Below, piece after piece: positions 24,251 through 35,295 of a DNA stretch of 64,000 bases (its first letter is position 1; each line of letters starts with the position of its first letter). The notes below the pieces were generated by a model. The model was not told where the DNA came from. It did not search any database and saw nothing but the letters and a program-made list of their open reading frames with translations. The DNA is from Chromobotia macracanthus (lineage: Eukaryota > Chordata > Actinopteri > Cypriniformes > Botiidae), in NCBI GenBank assembly GCA_036877525.1, contig JAZGTH010000019.1, forward strand, positions 7,956,501 to 8,020,500, written 5' to 3'. The translations under genes were made by a program, and so were the position numbers.

Positions 24251-26951
24251 ACACCAATTAGCAGATTTACTCTGTGAAACAAGTGCCACTTCTGTCAGCT
24301 GTGTACGTGTGTGAAAACTTCACATTAACTTCTGTTCTGGCACTGCACCGCTTTTAAACACATGATTGATCTAATGGAAAGTTTCATATCGTAGACAGAA
24401 ATTAAAAATCACCTTAAATGGGAATATGCACCTGTACTCAAAGTACACCACACTCAACATCATTTAAAAGTCCTTCACAGAAAACCTGATTTTTAGTTTG
24501 AGTTTTTGAGACATTAATAATTTGAGTTATTAATGTCTGATAAGTATGATCATTTTCAAGAAAACTGCCCAACAAGCAATTTGACTGTTGGACTCTGCTT
24601 GAGCTGGACTGCAGGAATCATACAGCACACACGTCTGTCATCAATATTGTACCTATGTAGCTTAAATTATTTGTCAAAACAAATGCTGTTGTACGCCTGT
24701 ACACTAGCGCAACATACAAATATACAGCCTTTCTTTTCCAAGATAAAGGTAGTAAAATGGGGGTATAAAACTCTTTATGTAAAACTCTTTTCAGAAAGTG
24801 TCTGTCTGTCCTCCAGAAATCTAAATACCATGTGCCTCTGGCAATAGCAGAATAACAGGCCCAAAAATAGGTGTTACACTGAAAAATTAGTGAAAGTGCA
24901 AAAAAAAACAAAACAGAGTGAGCGGCAAGTAAATGAAATCCTCTGTTTTCAACGTGTTGGTGGGTAATAATTGTTATACTATGCCAATCTCACACACTGT
25001 CTGTCTGTGACCTGTGAGTGTTTCTGTCTCATGCGGTGGATGTCCTGCTCCCTGCAACTGCTTACAGCAACCCTGCAGCCTCACAGAATCAGAGATACAG
25101 TGAACATGTCAATACCTACCAGGGCTGAAGTATTCTGCTCCTATCAGTATTCACATTTGTACCTTTTCCCTTTCAAAGTTCAGTGCCTGCAGTCTGGAAA
25201 TGTGGATATCTTTTTCTGTACGTTGCTCCTGTAAGAGACAGTGATCCAGGAGATAAAGCAGGTCACGTGGGTTTGAGCTGGCTGTCAGAAGGTAACCAGG
25301 AACATTGTTCTGAGTCCTGTGACAAAACTAAGTTTATGGGGTTTGGGGGTCACCCTTATAGTCTAGCCCCAGGTCTCAGTGATTCCAGTGGAATGGTGTA
25401 AGACAAATAATGAAAACCTTTGGGTGACTTATCACTTTCAAAGATCAAAGATCACAAATTGACATATATCAACATATATTGACATATATGCTTTGAATCA
25501 TTTAAATATTTGCACATACCTTCTTCCATACAGATTCAATACTTCAGCCAATGTGTCAGTAAAACAACTTGTGATAAAATCATGTGTATTGTGAACCTGT
25601 AATGAGCTGGTCTGATTGTTCTTCTCTCTGAAGATCTTGTGTGGTTTCATCAGGATTCAGGGTCATAATGAGAAAATTCAGCCACACAGACTGTATGAGT
25701 GTTTCTTACTAAAGCAAGTTATACAATTCCTGAGAAATTCAATTTGAAATAAATCCACTTCAAAGCCAAAAATGGCCCATAAAATAAAATCAAAATCTTC
25801 AGTCACAATATTTATAGTTACATTTAGTGGCTGGAGCTTGGGCTAGGGTTAACTAATAAAAGTCAGAGGCTGCTGATTGTTTGTGTGATAGCTGTTACCA
25901 ATGTTATTCTGAGGTCTCATCCATGAGGTTGTGCGCCAACACAATCAGTACAGTATAAAACCTCAGTACATCTCATACGGAGCTGCTTTGTGTATGTCAA
26001 AGAAGCAGTAGTGATGTGACACAAATCTTCTCAACTTACCAGAGCAAAGAGAACTTCTCAAGCTGAATGAATGGAGATTTCAAGTGACTGCTACCGCAAT
26101 GATTTTATCTGTTATCGACAGGTTTGCCTTAATCATCTAATCAATGATCGACTGCTTCGGTCTACTTGGCCACTGATCCCACACAAGATTCAAACATTCC
26201 TGACAGAATCTGCCACAACGCTCCAAGGTAAATGCCAATTTTGAGACAAATATGCATGTTTTATTTTACATCAAAAGCTTACTTAACAAAAACTAAATCA
26301 CACATTTGTAAAGAAACACCACACAGACAAATCATCAGTCACACAATTTTTTATTTTAAAAGTACGTTTAGAAAAAGATAGTAAAGAGTAAAAAGTTCAC
26401 ATGTAACATGTTCATTCAGCAGACAGTAATCTAGAAACAAAAGACTGTTAAAAACAAAACCTTCAAACCAAATTCTGCTGCTCATACCACCTATAAATTA
26501 GTAAAAAGTCTCTCTTTCAATATCAGCTACTTTCTGTGATAGGAAAACATTTTAGTTGTTTTCTACTTCCTTTCCTTCCAGATATATTTTACAGTGATCC
26601 AGAAATATTATTTGTATGAAGTGTTTTTGTTTTGTGCAGTGTTTGGTGCTTTAGACAAAACAGGACAACAACATAAAATAGTGTGTACAGTGAATGTTCA
26701 GCATATCCAAAATCAAAAATAAAAGACAGAAAAGAACAAAAACACAGTGAGATGTTTAATGTTGACCTGTGTGTGAGTGTGAGTATGAGTAGTGCTCCAG
26801 GGTGTCTTGATAGGGTAGTGTAAGATCAGAGGAGACCTCTACACCTGCAACATTTTCACCAGCTCTGAAATAAAGAAAACGGAGAATAAAGTATGACCAG
26901 TGAGCGCTTCCTCCACGTCCAGCGCCATCAGGAAGGAGCCGCTGTGGTACC
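24251..26951. other. Intergenic, nanos3 to G-gamma gene
   Basis: No supported gene. The open frames here (for example 24533-24847 and 24971-25234) lack family motifs and splice context. Part of 26350-26951 may be the 3' UTR of the G-gamma gene, which ends at 26952 on minus. Confidence 0.5.
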
Positions 26952-27855
26952 TTAAAGCAGGCCGCAGGATTTGGGGGGTCTGAAGGGGTTGTCGCTGGAT
27001 GGCACCCCGACCAGCAGCGGGTCTTTATGGGCATTCTGCAGGCAGAAGTTCTTCAGCTCTGTAGCGGCTTGAGACACCTGCAGACATTGAAACATGAACG
27101 AAGGTGAAGCTGTTTCTGAAGGATGAGCTTCAGCATGGATCAGCTGGGAATAGATGAAGACTCCGCAGGTTCCAGTTTTCTTTAATCATGACCTGCGCAG
27201 TGTGACTCCTTGTGAAATTTCGCCCCCCTCTTCCTCCTCACTATGGTTAGGTTTATTGTGGGGGCGGGCTTTACAGAAAAAGACGAATCAGATAGCAGCC
27301 TCCCCAATATGCAAACCAATCAGAAACAGAGGAGTCGAATTTCGGTAAAATCATCATTAAACAAATGAACGCATATCTGCCCGACAAATGTAAATATCAT
27401 CGGACACGATCTTTTATTATTATTATTATTATTATTATTACATACGTGATCCACAACAAAAGTCTCCTCTGTAACGCGTCCTGCCCGTTTGCATATATTT
27501 GCATTATTAATAAGCATGAAGAACAAACCCAACAGTTGTCTAAAGTTTACACCTCACCGAGTTCCGTACATGAAACGATTATAAAACACTTTAAATAATC
27601 CGGAGAAGATGCTTTTTAATGAACCCCAGACGTTTCTTCAATAGCAACAGAAGGTTTGAAAGGTGCTTGTGTTTGTTAGTTAGCGTTAGCATTAGCACAC
27701 GGCGCAGCAGCTGAAGTCAGGCTGGAAACTTTCTGCTCCAGCTGCGGCCATGATGACAAACTTACGTTCATTCGTCGTATTTTGGCCTCCAGTCTGAGCT
27801 GTCTGACGGCCTTCTGCGCCACGACCACATTACTGCTGGAGTTATTGTTCGACAT
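26952..27855 (-). CDS. Heterotrimeric G-protein gamma subunit, GNG5/GNG10-type, 2 coding exons
   Basis: Obligate partner of G-beta at the plasma membrane. Coding exons 27855-27766 and 27077-26952, joined AAC|GTAAG...CAG|GTG in phase 0, give 71 residues, the usual size. Exon 1 reads MSNNNSSSNVVVAQKAVRQL then RLEAKIRRMN. Exon 2 starts VSQAATELKNFCLQNAHKDP, continues with LLVGVPSSDNPFRPPKS and ends in a CGLL prenylation box (Leu at the end favours geranylgeranylation). VSQAA, the FCLQNA core and NPFR are family hallmarks; the mix resembles GNG5 and GNG10 about equally, so I give no symbol. The intron position matches the family. Upstream of the ATG there are only about 15 bases before a 1.4-kb simple repeat. 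Confidence 0.9.
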
Positions 27856-27867
27856 GACGAGCGACGA

Positions 27868-27897
27868 CGAGAGACAGACAGACAGAGAGAGAGACAC

Positions 27898-27932
<35 letters not shown>

Positions 27933-27968
27933 CTGTGTGTGTGTGTGTGGTGGAGAGAGAGAAGAGAG

Positions 27969-28010
<42 letters not shown>

Positions 28011-28191
28011 GGAGAGAGAGAGAGAGAGACTGTGTGTGTGTGTGTGTGGAAAGAGAGAGAGAGAGACTGTGTGTGTGTGTGTGAGAGAGAGAGAGGAGAG
28101 ACTGTGTGTGTGTGAGAGAGAGAGAGAGAGAAGAGAGAGACTGTGTGTGTGTTTGTGTGTGTGGGTGTGTGTGTGAGAGAGAGAGAGAGAC

Positions 28192-28268
<77 letters not shown>

Positions 28269-28436
28269 CTGTGTGTGTGTGTGTTGTGTAGAGACTGTGT
28301 GTGTGTGTTGTTTTTTGTGTGTGAGAGAGAAGAGAGGAGACTTGTTTTTTTGGAGAGAGAGAGAATGTTTGTGTGTGTGAGAGAAGACGGTGTGTGTGTG
28401 TGTGTGTGAGAGAGAGAGGACTGTGTGTGTGTGTGT

Positions 28437-28506
<70 letters not shown>

Positions 28507-28550
28507 GTGTGTGTGTGTGTGTGTTGGGGAGAGGGGGAGAGAGAGAGAAG

Positions 28551-28598
<48 letters not shown>

Positions 28599-28782
28599 GT
28601 GTGTGTTGTGTAGAGGAGGAGACTGTGTGTGTGTGTTTTGTGAGGAGAGAGAGAGAGAGACACTGTGTGTGTGTGTTTTGTGTGGGGGGTTGTGGTTTTT
28701 TTGTGTTTTGTGTGTGTGTGGGAGAGAGGGTGTGTGTGTGTGTGTGTGTGTTGAGGAGAGAGAGAGAGAGAGACTGTGTGTG

Positions 28783-28816
<34 letters not shown>

Positions 28817-28865
28817 CAGAAGACTTTTTTTTGTGTGTGTGTTGTGTGTGTTAGAGAGAGAGAGA

Positions 28866-28901
<36 letters not shown>

Positions 28902-28983
28902 CAGAGACAGACAGAAGACATTGTGTGAGAGAGAGAGACTGTGTGTGTGTGTGTGTGTGTGGTGAGAGGAGAAGAGAGAGCAC

Positions 28984-29019
<36 letters not shown>

Positions 29020-29037
29020 GGAGAGGAGAGAGAAGAC

Positions 29038-29070
<33 letters not shown>

Positions 29071-29277
29071 ATGTGTGTGTGTGTGTGTGAGAGAGAGTGT
29101 GTGTGTGTGTGTGTGTGAGGAGAGAACTGTGTGTGTGTGTGTGTGTGGAAGAGGAGAGATGTTTGTGTAAAGAGAGAGAGTGTGGTGTGTGTGTGAGAGA
29201 GAGAGAGAGAGAGACTGTGTGTGTGTGTGTGTGTGTTTTGTGTGTGTGTGTGTTGTGAGAGAGAGAGAGAGAGAGAC
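27868..29277. repeat. 1.4-kb compound (TG)n/(AG)n microsatellite
   Basis: Alternating blocks of (TG)n and (GA)n, with ACTG at most junctions, repeated some 35 times with varied block lengths and scattered single-base slips. On the minus strand it is (CA)n/(CT)n and starts about 13 bases upstream of the G-gamma start codon. Two minus frames and several plus frames are open for hundreds of codons purely because of the two-base period. Confidence 0.97.
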
Positions 29278-30231
29278 TGGGGGTATTTCTACACAAATCC
29301 CACCTGTAAACCTAACCTGCTGTTTTACATTAAAAAAAGAATCATTCTGTATGATTTGTAAGCATGTTTTCAATTGGGGGGCATTTGGTTCCCATAATGT
29401 AGTGAATATCAGGACCACACACACAGTCCCCACAATGTAGAAAAACAACACACACAGGAACAATAAAGCTGTGTCTCAGGCTATCAGTAATTAATCCATA
29501 ATTACTCCACACTTGTGATTGTTTCATTGCAAGACATTCACAAGTACAACATCCTTTTCTGAGTTAAACATGGTAATGGATTTAAGTCAGCTGAAGTTGT
29601 AGAACTGAAACAGCTGCTGGTTTATTGCTCTTTTCTTCTCTCAATTGTGGTGATCTCTTTTTTTCTAGCGCAGCGCAGTTAAGATGCGTCTCAACACTGA
29701 TGTCCCTGTTTCTTAAGACAGACAGTAGTGATGGTGACTCCTTCAGTTCAACAGAGCATACTGTGGTTAAAGGGTCATTTAAACTCAAGTGCAGTCAACA
29801 GCTTTTTCACTGTGGTTAAAAGAGGAAGAGGATATAATTTTGTGTCTGGGTCATCTTGTCGCCTTGTTTGGCTTCTACAGTTTTGATCGTCTTCATTAGA
29901 CTTTACTTATGGTAATACAGTTAATTTTAAAACTTTTTTGAGTGCTCTGTGTTTCAGGAGTTTAGTTTTAGTCTTTAGTTTAACTTGTAGTTTAATGGGA
30001 TACACTGTATATAAGCAAGCTAAACATCAGTCTTAAGACAATGCTGACACTGGGGTTAGAAACGCTGGATGTGGAAATTGTTCTTGCCAAACTGAATACT
30101 GATGAGTTTATAGGGTTTAACTTTCAGTGTGTCTTCAGGGATTGTTAAATATTCTGCAGATGTCTTAGTCATGATTAATAAAGCTCACGGTTAAAATCTT
30201 GCAGGTGTCTTCAGCTGTTCTTTTCCTGTCC
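29278..30231. other. Intergenic between G-gamma and the receptor cluster
   Basis: No supported coding sequence. The right end may hold 5' UTR of the first Siglec-like gene: an acceptor-like GCAG at about 30204 precedes its signal-peptide exon. Confidence 0.4.
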
Positions 30232-33200
30232 ATGATTTGGATCTGTCTGATGGCAACAGGTAATGTTATATCTGTGTCATGTTAATCCAGTGAACACCAG
30301 CCTGTGCTGTGCTTACTGTTCCAAAAAGCAGGAAATAAAACTGCTTTCACTCATTTTTTAAAAATAAAACTAATTCTGTTATACAGCATCCTGTTAACTT
30401 CTGGGTTGAGAGAAAAGGTGAAAAAGAGAAAAATCAATATGCTTTTACTTTACTTAGCGATGTATAACAAACCTGTCCATATTAAATCAGATGATGGATG
30501 ATGAGTCCTGTCTTAACCCTGAAATGATTGGTTGACGATCTGCTTCCGAACCAGAAAGGACGTTGTAGTTTTTAAATCAGAAAGAAATTTTACAAGTCAG
30601 AAATAACTGATGTGTAATAGGTTTTGATTTATGAGTAAAATCAGTGTACAACCAGTGGCTTCACCTGTGTTCCAGGGTTGCAGCATCAACAGCATGATGT
30701 TACTCATATTATCAGCAATATGTGTGTGGTTCAGCAGTCGACGACTCTCATACCCTGCATGTACAGTCACCCCAGACATGAGCGCCTGTCCACAGCAGAA
30801 TGGCTCTATAAGAGCTCACCAGAGGAGAGCGTCAGGGCTGTCTCTCTGGATCCTGCGTTTGAAGGTCGTGTGGAGTTTATGGGGTCTACTGGAGAAACTG
30901 GGGGAAACTGCTCGCTGCTGCTGAGGGGTGTAAGAGACCATGATGTCGGCATCTTCTATTTTGTGTTCAGAACTAGTGATTCTGCACAAAACTGGACAAA
31001 CACTCGCGGAATCAGTCTAGAAGTTACAGGTGTGTAGGATAAAATAAAAATGGTTTTGGGTTGTGTTGAGTAATAAAGAGCATCTTATACATTTGCATTC
31101 AAAATGAAAACATCTGAGCTTTAGGTTAGTTTACACTGTTATTTCACATTTAAACATGACTTTTAAGATGGTTTAGTTAAATTCCTCTTTCTAAAACCTT
31201 TGTGGCTTGGAGTGTTCAGGAATGCTGAAATATTGGGTCCAAAACCCTGAGACCACTTTAAAGTTTAATTGAATAATGAATATTATCATCACTTCAGAAA
31301 TGACAACTGTCTGTGATCTTTTAATTCTGATTTTTCAGTTGAGTTGACTTTTTAGTTCTGTTTCACAGTAATCTTTTAAAATAGCTGGAGAGACACTAGG
31401 GATGATATGAGGGGCTTCCTAATGTGTAGTCTAATGAAAGCACTGAGTGTTCTTAAAGGGACAGTTCACCCAACAGTGTTTTTCCATATGCATTCATTAT
31501 GTCAGTCTAAACTTAGATGAACACAAAAGAAGATATTTATAAGTATGTTAGTAACCAAACAACAGTGGCATCCATTGATGTCCATTGTATGGACAAAATA
31601 TCATTTGTGTTCCTACAGAAGAAAAAAGTCAGGTTTGGAATGACATGGGGATGAGTAGATGATGGAAAACATTTTGAGTGAACTACCCCTTTAAATGTTA
31701 ATCTAACTAATTAAAGACACATACAACAAATCTGTATTACATGCACAGATGTTTTCTGGTGCAGATGCGAAGGTGCAGGTGATCTCTCAGTCTGACATTG
31801 TGACAGAGGGAGACTGGATGGTGTTCTTCTGCGGCTCTTGCATCCCCTCCATTACTGTACCCACCTACATCTGGAGGAAAGATGGTCGTGTGTACAGAGA
31901 GAACCATGGAAGCAACCAGCTGGACCTGGACTCTGTCAGGCTGGAGGACAGAGGACGATATTCCTGTACATTAAGTGGCCATGAGGGACTTAACTCCTCG
32001 TCTGTTACCATCAGCGTTAGATCTGGATGTAAGTCAGTGAAAGATCATATTTTGAGGTTTGCTTTGAGATGTATGTCTATTTATATGTATGTGTGTGTGT
32101 ATGTACCAAGAGCTCTTGTAAAACCACAACAAATTCCTTGTGTGTTTGCGCACACTTGGCGAATAAAGTTGATTCTGATTCTGATTCTGAGATTCCCACA
32201 GTCAGGACATGAAAAGTCATGTGGGGCTAAAGATTAAAATTTGACTGCGCATACAGCAACCCTGTGCAACACCAGTAGCACAGGATTAAAATAAGAACTA
32301 GTACTTACCCTCATCATCAATTTGTTTCACTGTTTTCTACAGTAAATGTAGTTTACTTACAAAGCAACAGCACAACTCTCTTACTGAATAATAATGTCAT
32401 GCTGTATTTTTAGATCCCCCAAAGAACATCTCCGTCTCCATCAGTGGATCTGGAGAAATAGTGACACTGACCTGCAGCAGTGAATCAAATCCACCTGTTC
32501 AGAACTACAGCTGGTTTAAGGAGAATGAAACATCAGCTGTTGGATCTGGACAGAGTTTCAGAGCTCTAGAGAGTGGATGGTTCTACTGTGAGGCTCAGAA
32601 TAAACATGGATCTCAGAGATCAGCTGCTGTGTCCGTCACTGTAATGAGTAAGATTAATCAGCAACATGTCATGAAATTGTACAACTGAGTTGTAGATTGG
32701 ATTAAATCAAAGTGAAGGAAGCGGGGTGACCCACACTGGGTACATCAGTAAACCGTTTGTATCTGTCTTCTGCTCTGCATGTGAGAAGGACAGCTAGCTC
32801 AGAACATGGTTACCATGGCAGTGATTCCAGCTGTTGTCATGACCTTTGTGATTGTGATGGTTGCTGTTGTGATGTTTATGAGAAGGTGAGAATTTAAAGG
32901 TATCTTGAAAACGGTTTTCAAAAAAGCTCAACAAGCAGGCTGTGTCTAGAGAAGTTAGCATCTCCAAATTAATTTTTTGTTTGACTCAGACAAAAAAACA
33001 AGGAAAAGAGGGATTCAGACATCAGAAGGAGGAAAAGGGGGACTCAGACATCAGAAGGAGGAAACACAGGATTAGAGCTCAGTGGAGAGGTGTGAGAACT
33101 TTCTTCTGTATCTTCTCATTTGTGATCTGTCAGGTATGGAGAAAATTCATTCTCTCACCATTCTGTCATTAGATCCAGCCCCCCGATGACACCTACATGA

Positions 33201-33363
33201 CCCTTGACCTCAAGTCCAGGTGTTCTGATTATGACACGCTGGATGTGAGTTAACCTGTGGTTCGTGTTTATCATGAGTTGAGTTTTAATATATCTGGGTG
33301 TGATGTGTTTTTCACTCTGTTTTCTAGAATGTGAAGAGATCCAGTGAGAACAGGAAAGCCTGA
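30232..33363 (+). CDS. Siglec/CD22-like Ig receptor 1, 8 exons
   Basis: Single-pass leukocyte receptor. Exons: 30232-30259, 30676-31029, 31765-32028, 32414-32647, 32789-32885, 32990-33089, 33173-33244, 33328-33363; phases agree, 394 residues. The signal peptide may begin upstream, since the frame stays open and hydrophobic before the first ATG. The V-type domain (about 10-127) is Siglec-like: B-strand Cys37 pairs with E-strand Cys88 (NCSLLL), there is no F-strand Cys (FYFVFR), and Arg108 sits where Siglecs bind sialic acid. Then come two C2-type Ig domains (128-215 with FFCGSC and YSC; 216-293 with LTC and FYC), a membrane span (about 301-323) and a tail with TYMTL (Tyr367) and ITIM-type SDYDTL (Tyr379). 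Ligand and symbol are unknown. It could equally be named CD22-like. Confidence 0.85.
31453..31694. mobile_element. Short non-autonomous DNA element with TTAA ends
   Basis: Left end TTAAAGGGACAGTTCACCC; the right end in reverse complement is TTAAAGGGGTAGTTCACTC. The 242-bp element is of a very common fish family of short inverted-repeat elements with TTAA ends. It lies in the intron between V and C2 exons of Siglec-like gene 1. Related fragments are at about 37195-37330 and 49920-50000. Confidence 0.8.
32070..32194 (+). mobile_element. Non-LTR retrotransposon 3' tail with (GATTCT)n
   Basis: The sequence ends AATAAAGTTGATTCTGATTC and continues as a short GATTCT repeat, the typical 3' end of a class of fish LINEs. 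Only about 120 bp is recognisable, in the intron before the third Ig exon of Siglec-like gene 1. Confidence 0.55.
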
Positions 33364-33928
33364 AGTTTAGAATCCAACAGTGAGGATATCACACATTCTG
33401 TCTTTCATTGGGCTGATGCACCACCTTCATGTGTGTGCAGCACCAGCATCAACTGTGTGCAAGAAGCAAATCAAGACGAATCGTTCCTCAGGACATGTTC
33501 AAAGATGTTCAATGTCCCATTGTTTCAAAACAGCTTTACATACAATGAAAAGAAAAACAGGACAATTATTAAACATGTACAACCCAAAATACAGAATACA
33601 TGGTATTATTACAAATTATTGTTTATTATAAGATGCATATTAGGTAAACTAAATACAAAAAAACTTAAAGAAAAAAGAAAATCAGTATGTAGTTCTGAGA
33701 CTGTAATTAACATGATAGATGACAGGTATCATATTAAACATGAAGATGATATAAATTTAAATAGGATGAATGGAAATGATGAGACATGTTGGTCACCAGT
33801 CTGTAACAAACATTGTAAACTTTATCTTTTTAAACATTCTGTTTCCCAGATTATCTTTCTTTAAAGGGTGAAATGTCACAAGAACTCGGTAAACACCAGA
33901 TCACCAAAATATCTTTACACGTGTATAT
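33364..33928. other. Probable 3' UTR of Siglec-like gene 1
   Basis: Directly follows the TGA at 33361. AT-rich, with an open frame (33433-33864) that has no features of a protein domain and no ATG in a gene-like context. No clear AATAAA was chosen. Confidence 0.4.
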
Positions 33929-34110
33929 TCCTCAGAAAACATCAGTATCTATCAGTCTGGCTTGTGAAATAGTGGAGGGCAGTTCAGTATCCCTCACCCA
34001 CAGCAGTGATTCAAAACTACACCTGGTTCATTGACAACGAAACCACATAATTCTGTATTACAGTCTTCTGACGATGCCTACATGACCCAGCTGAATGGAA
34101 GTATGCTGGG
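33929..34110 (+). pseudogene. Decayed Siglec-like exons (third Ig and tail)
   Basis: 33929-34050 aligns by eye with the third Ig exon of both neighbours (ENISVSIS...SSVSLTHSSDSK) but the first Cys has become His (LTC to LTH), the reading frame breaks and a TAA follows. 34063-34100 resembles the tail exon of gene 1 (CAG|TCTTCTGACGATGCCTAC, read SSDDAYMTQL). Ig exon and tail exon are fused without the membrane exon, so this is a relic of a third receptor. Confidence 0.6.
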
Positions 34111-35295
34111 GTTTTTCTTATTATTCATCATTTTATAACAGACAATTAGCTTAAATGTTCCACCTCAATTATTTACCTTAATTACATCACAGGAAAGTTG
34201 GACACCTGAAGTCTCTGTGCTTTTCTGTTGTAGGTCTTTAACAAATTGCAGTTCTTTGGGTTGTGAAAAGTGTCACATTTAACATATTCATATAAATGAA
34301 CACATTCAAGAATAATGTAAACAATCACTAAATCTCGCTCATTGTTAAATCTTGTAATAAAATATTTCTCACTAAATAATAAAATAAAACTCACTAACCT
34401 AAATAAAATAATTCTATAAAATAAACATAATCTAATAAAATAATCTTCAACATTTGAATGTTTTTCTCTAGAGTGGAAGAGAATGTGTGTACATTTATAT
34501 AAAGGAATTGTTGAACAACGTGAACAACAACAACAATTCTCCACAAATTCAGTTTGTTTTTGTCATGAACTGTTTTTATGGGTAACAAACACAGAATAAT
34601 GAGGTGGAATAGAGTCACACTGTAGAGCTGCTGAGTGTCGCTCACAAGTCTTACAACAGCAGATGTTAAAAAAAGAAAGAAAAAAAGGAAGCTGAAAAAA
34701 CAGATGAAAAATGCAGAAATATTCTGTATCTCAGTGTCATGTGAAGGTTTGTTTCAAGTTTTATAATTCTGCAAGATTTGTTGAATCATCCAGTGGAATG
34801 AACATCAGTGCATGTGAAAATAAATAAAACAGAAACTGGCTCTGAAGATCTGCTGCAATGTTCTGTGACTGGAGGAGACGCGTTCACTCAGAGAGGAAGT
34901 GAAGAGATGCTGGATGAATCTGTTCACATGTTTCAGACAAACTTCTCCTCTGCACAAATAGACAGATGAAGCTCAATGCAGGACATCTGGGGACAGCACA
35001 AGGTTAGACAACTTTATAAATATTCTACAGATGATAATATACAGCTAATATAATACAATTCAAATATGTACGATATACAAATATATATATATATATATAT
35101 ATATATTTGTAGTGATATATAATGGATTTCACACCTTATTGTGAATAGAAATAAACAGAAAATGCTAAAATTAGCAGTAATACCACATGGTTACACCTTA
35201 TGTAATTATGATTAGAAATATGATGCCTGCATTACTTTAAGTAAATATACTTGTCATATAATGTCATTTGAAAATTGTACTTGACATTTTACAGA
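34111..35295. other. Spacer between Siglec-like relic and gene 2
   Basis: AT-rich and without coding signals. A possible 5' UTR exon of gene 2 ends near 35003 (CACAAG|GTTAGA), and an acceptor-like TTTTACAG lies right before the ATG exon. A pure (AT)n run lies at about 35081-35106. Confidence 0.35.

Noticed and set aside
27676..29463. 595-codon minus frame running through the microsatellite into the G-gamma first exon
   Set aside because: Low-complexity His/Thr/Ser/Leu from (CA)n/(CT)n. The real start is the ATG at 27855, which fits the family length.
33433..33864. 143-codon plus frame after Siglec-like gene 1
   Set aside because: Starts at a non-ATG-like context directly after the stop of gene 1, Lys/Asn-rich with no domain; more likely 3' UTR.
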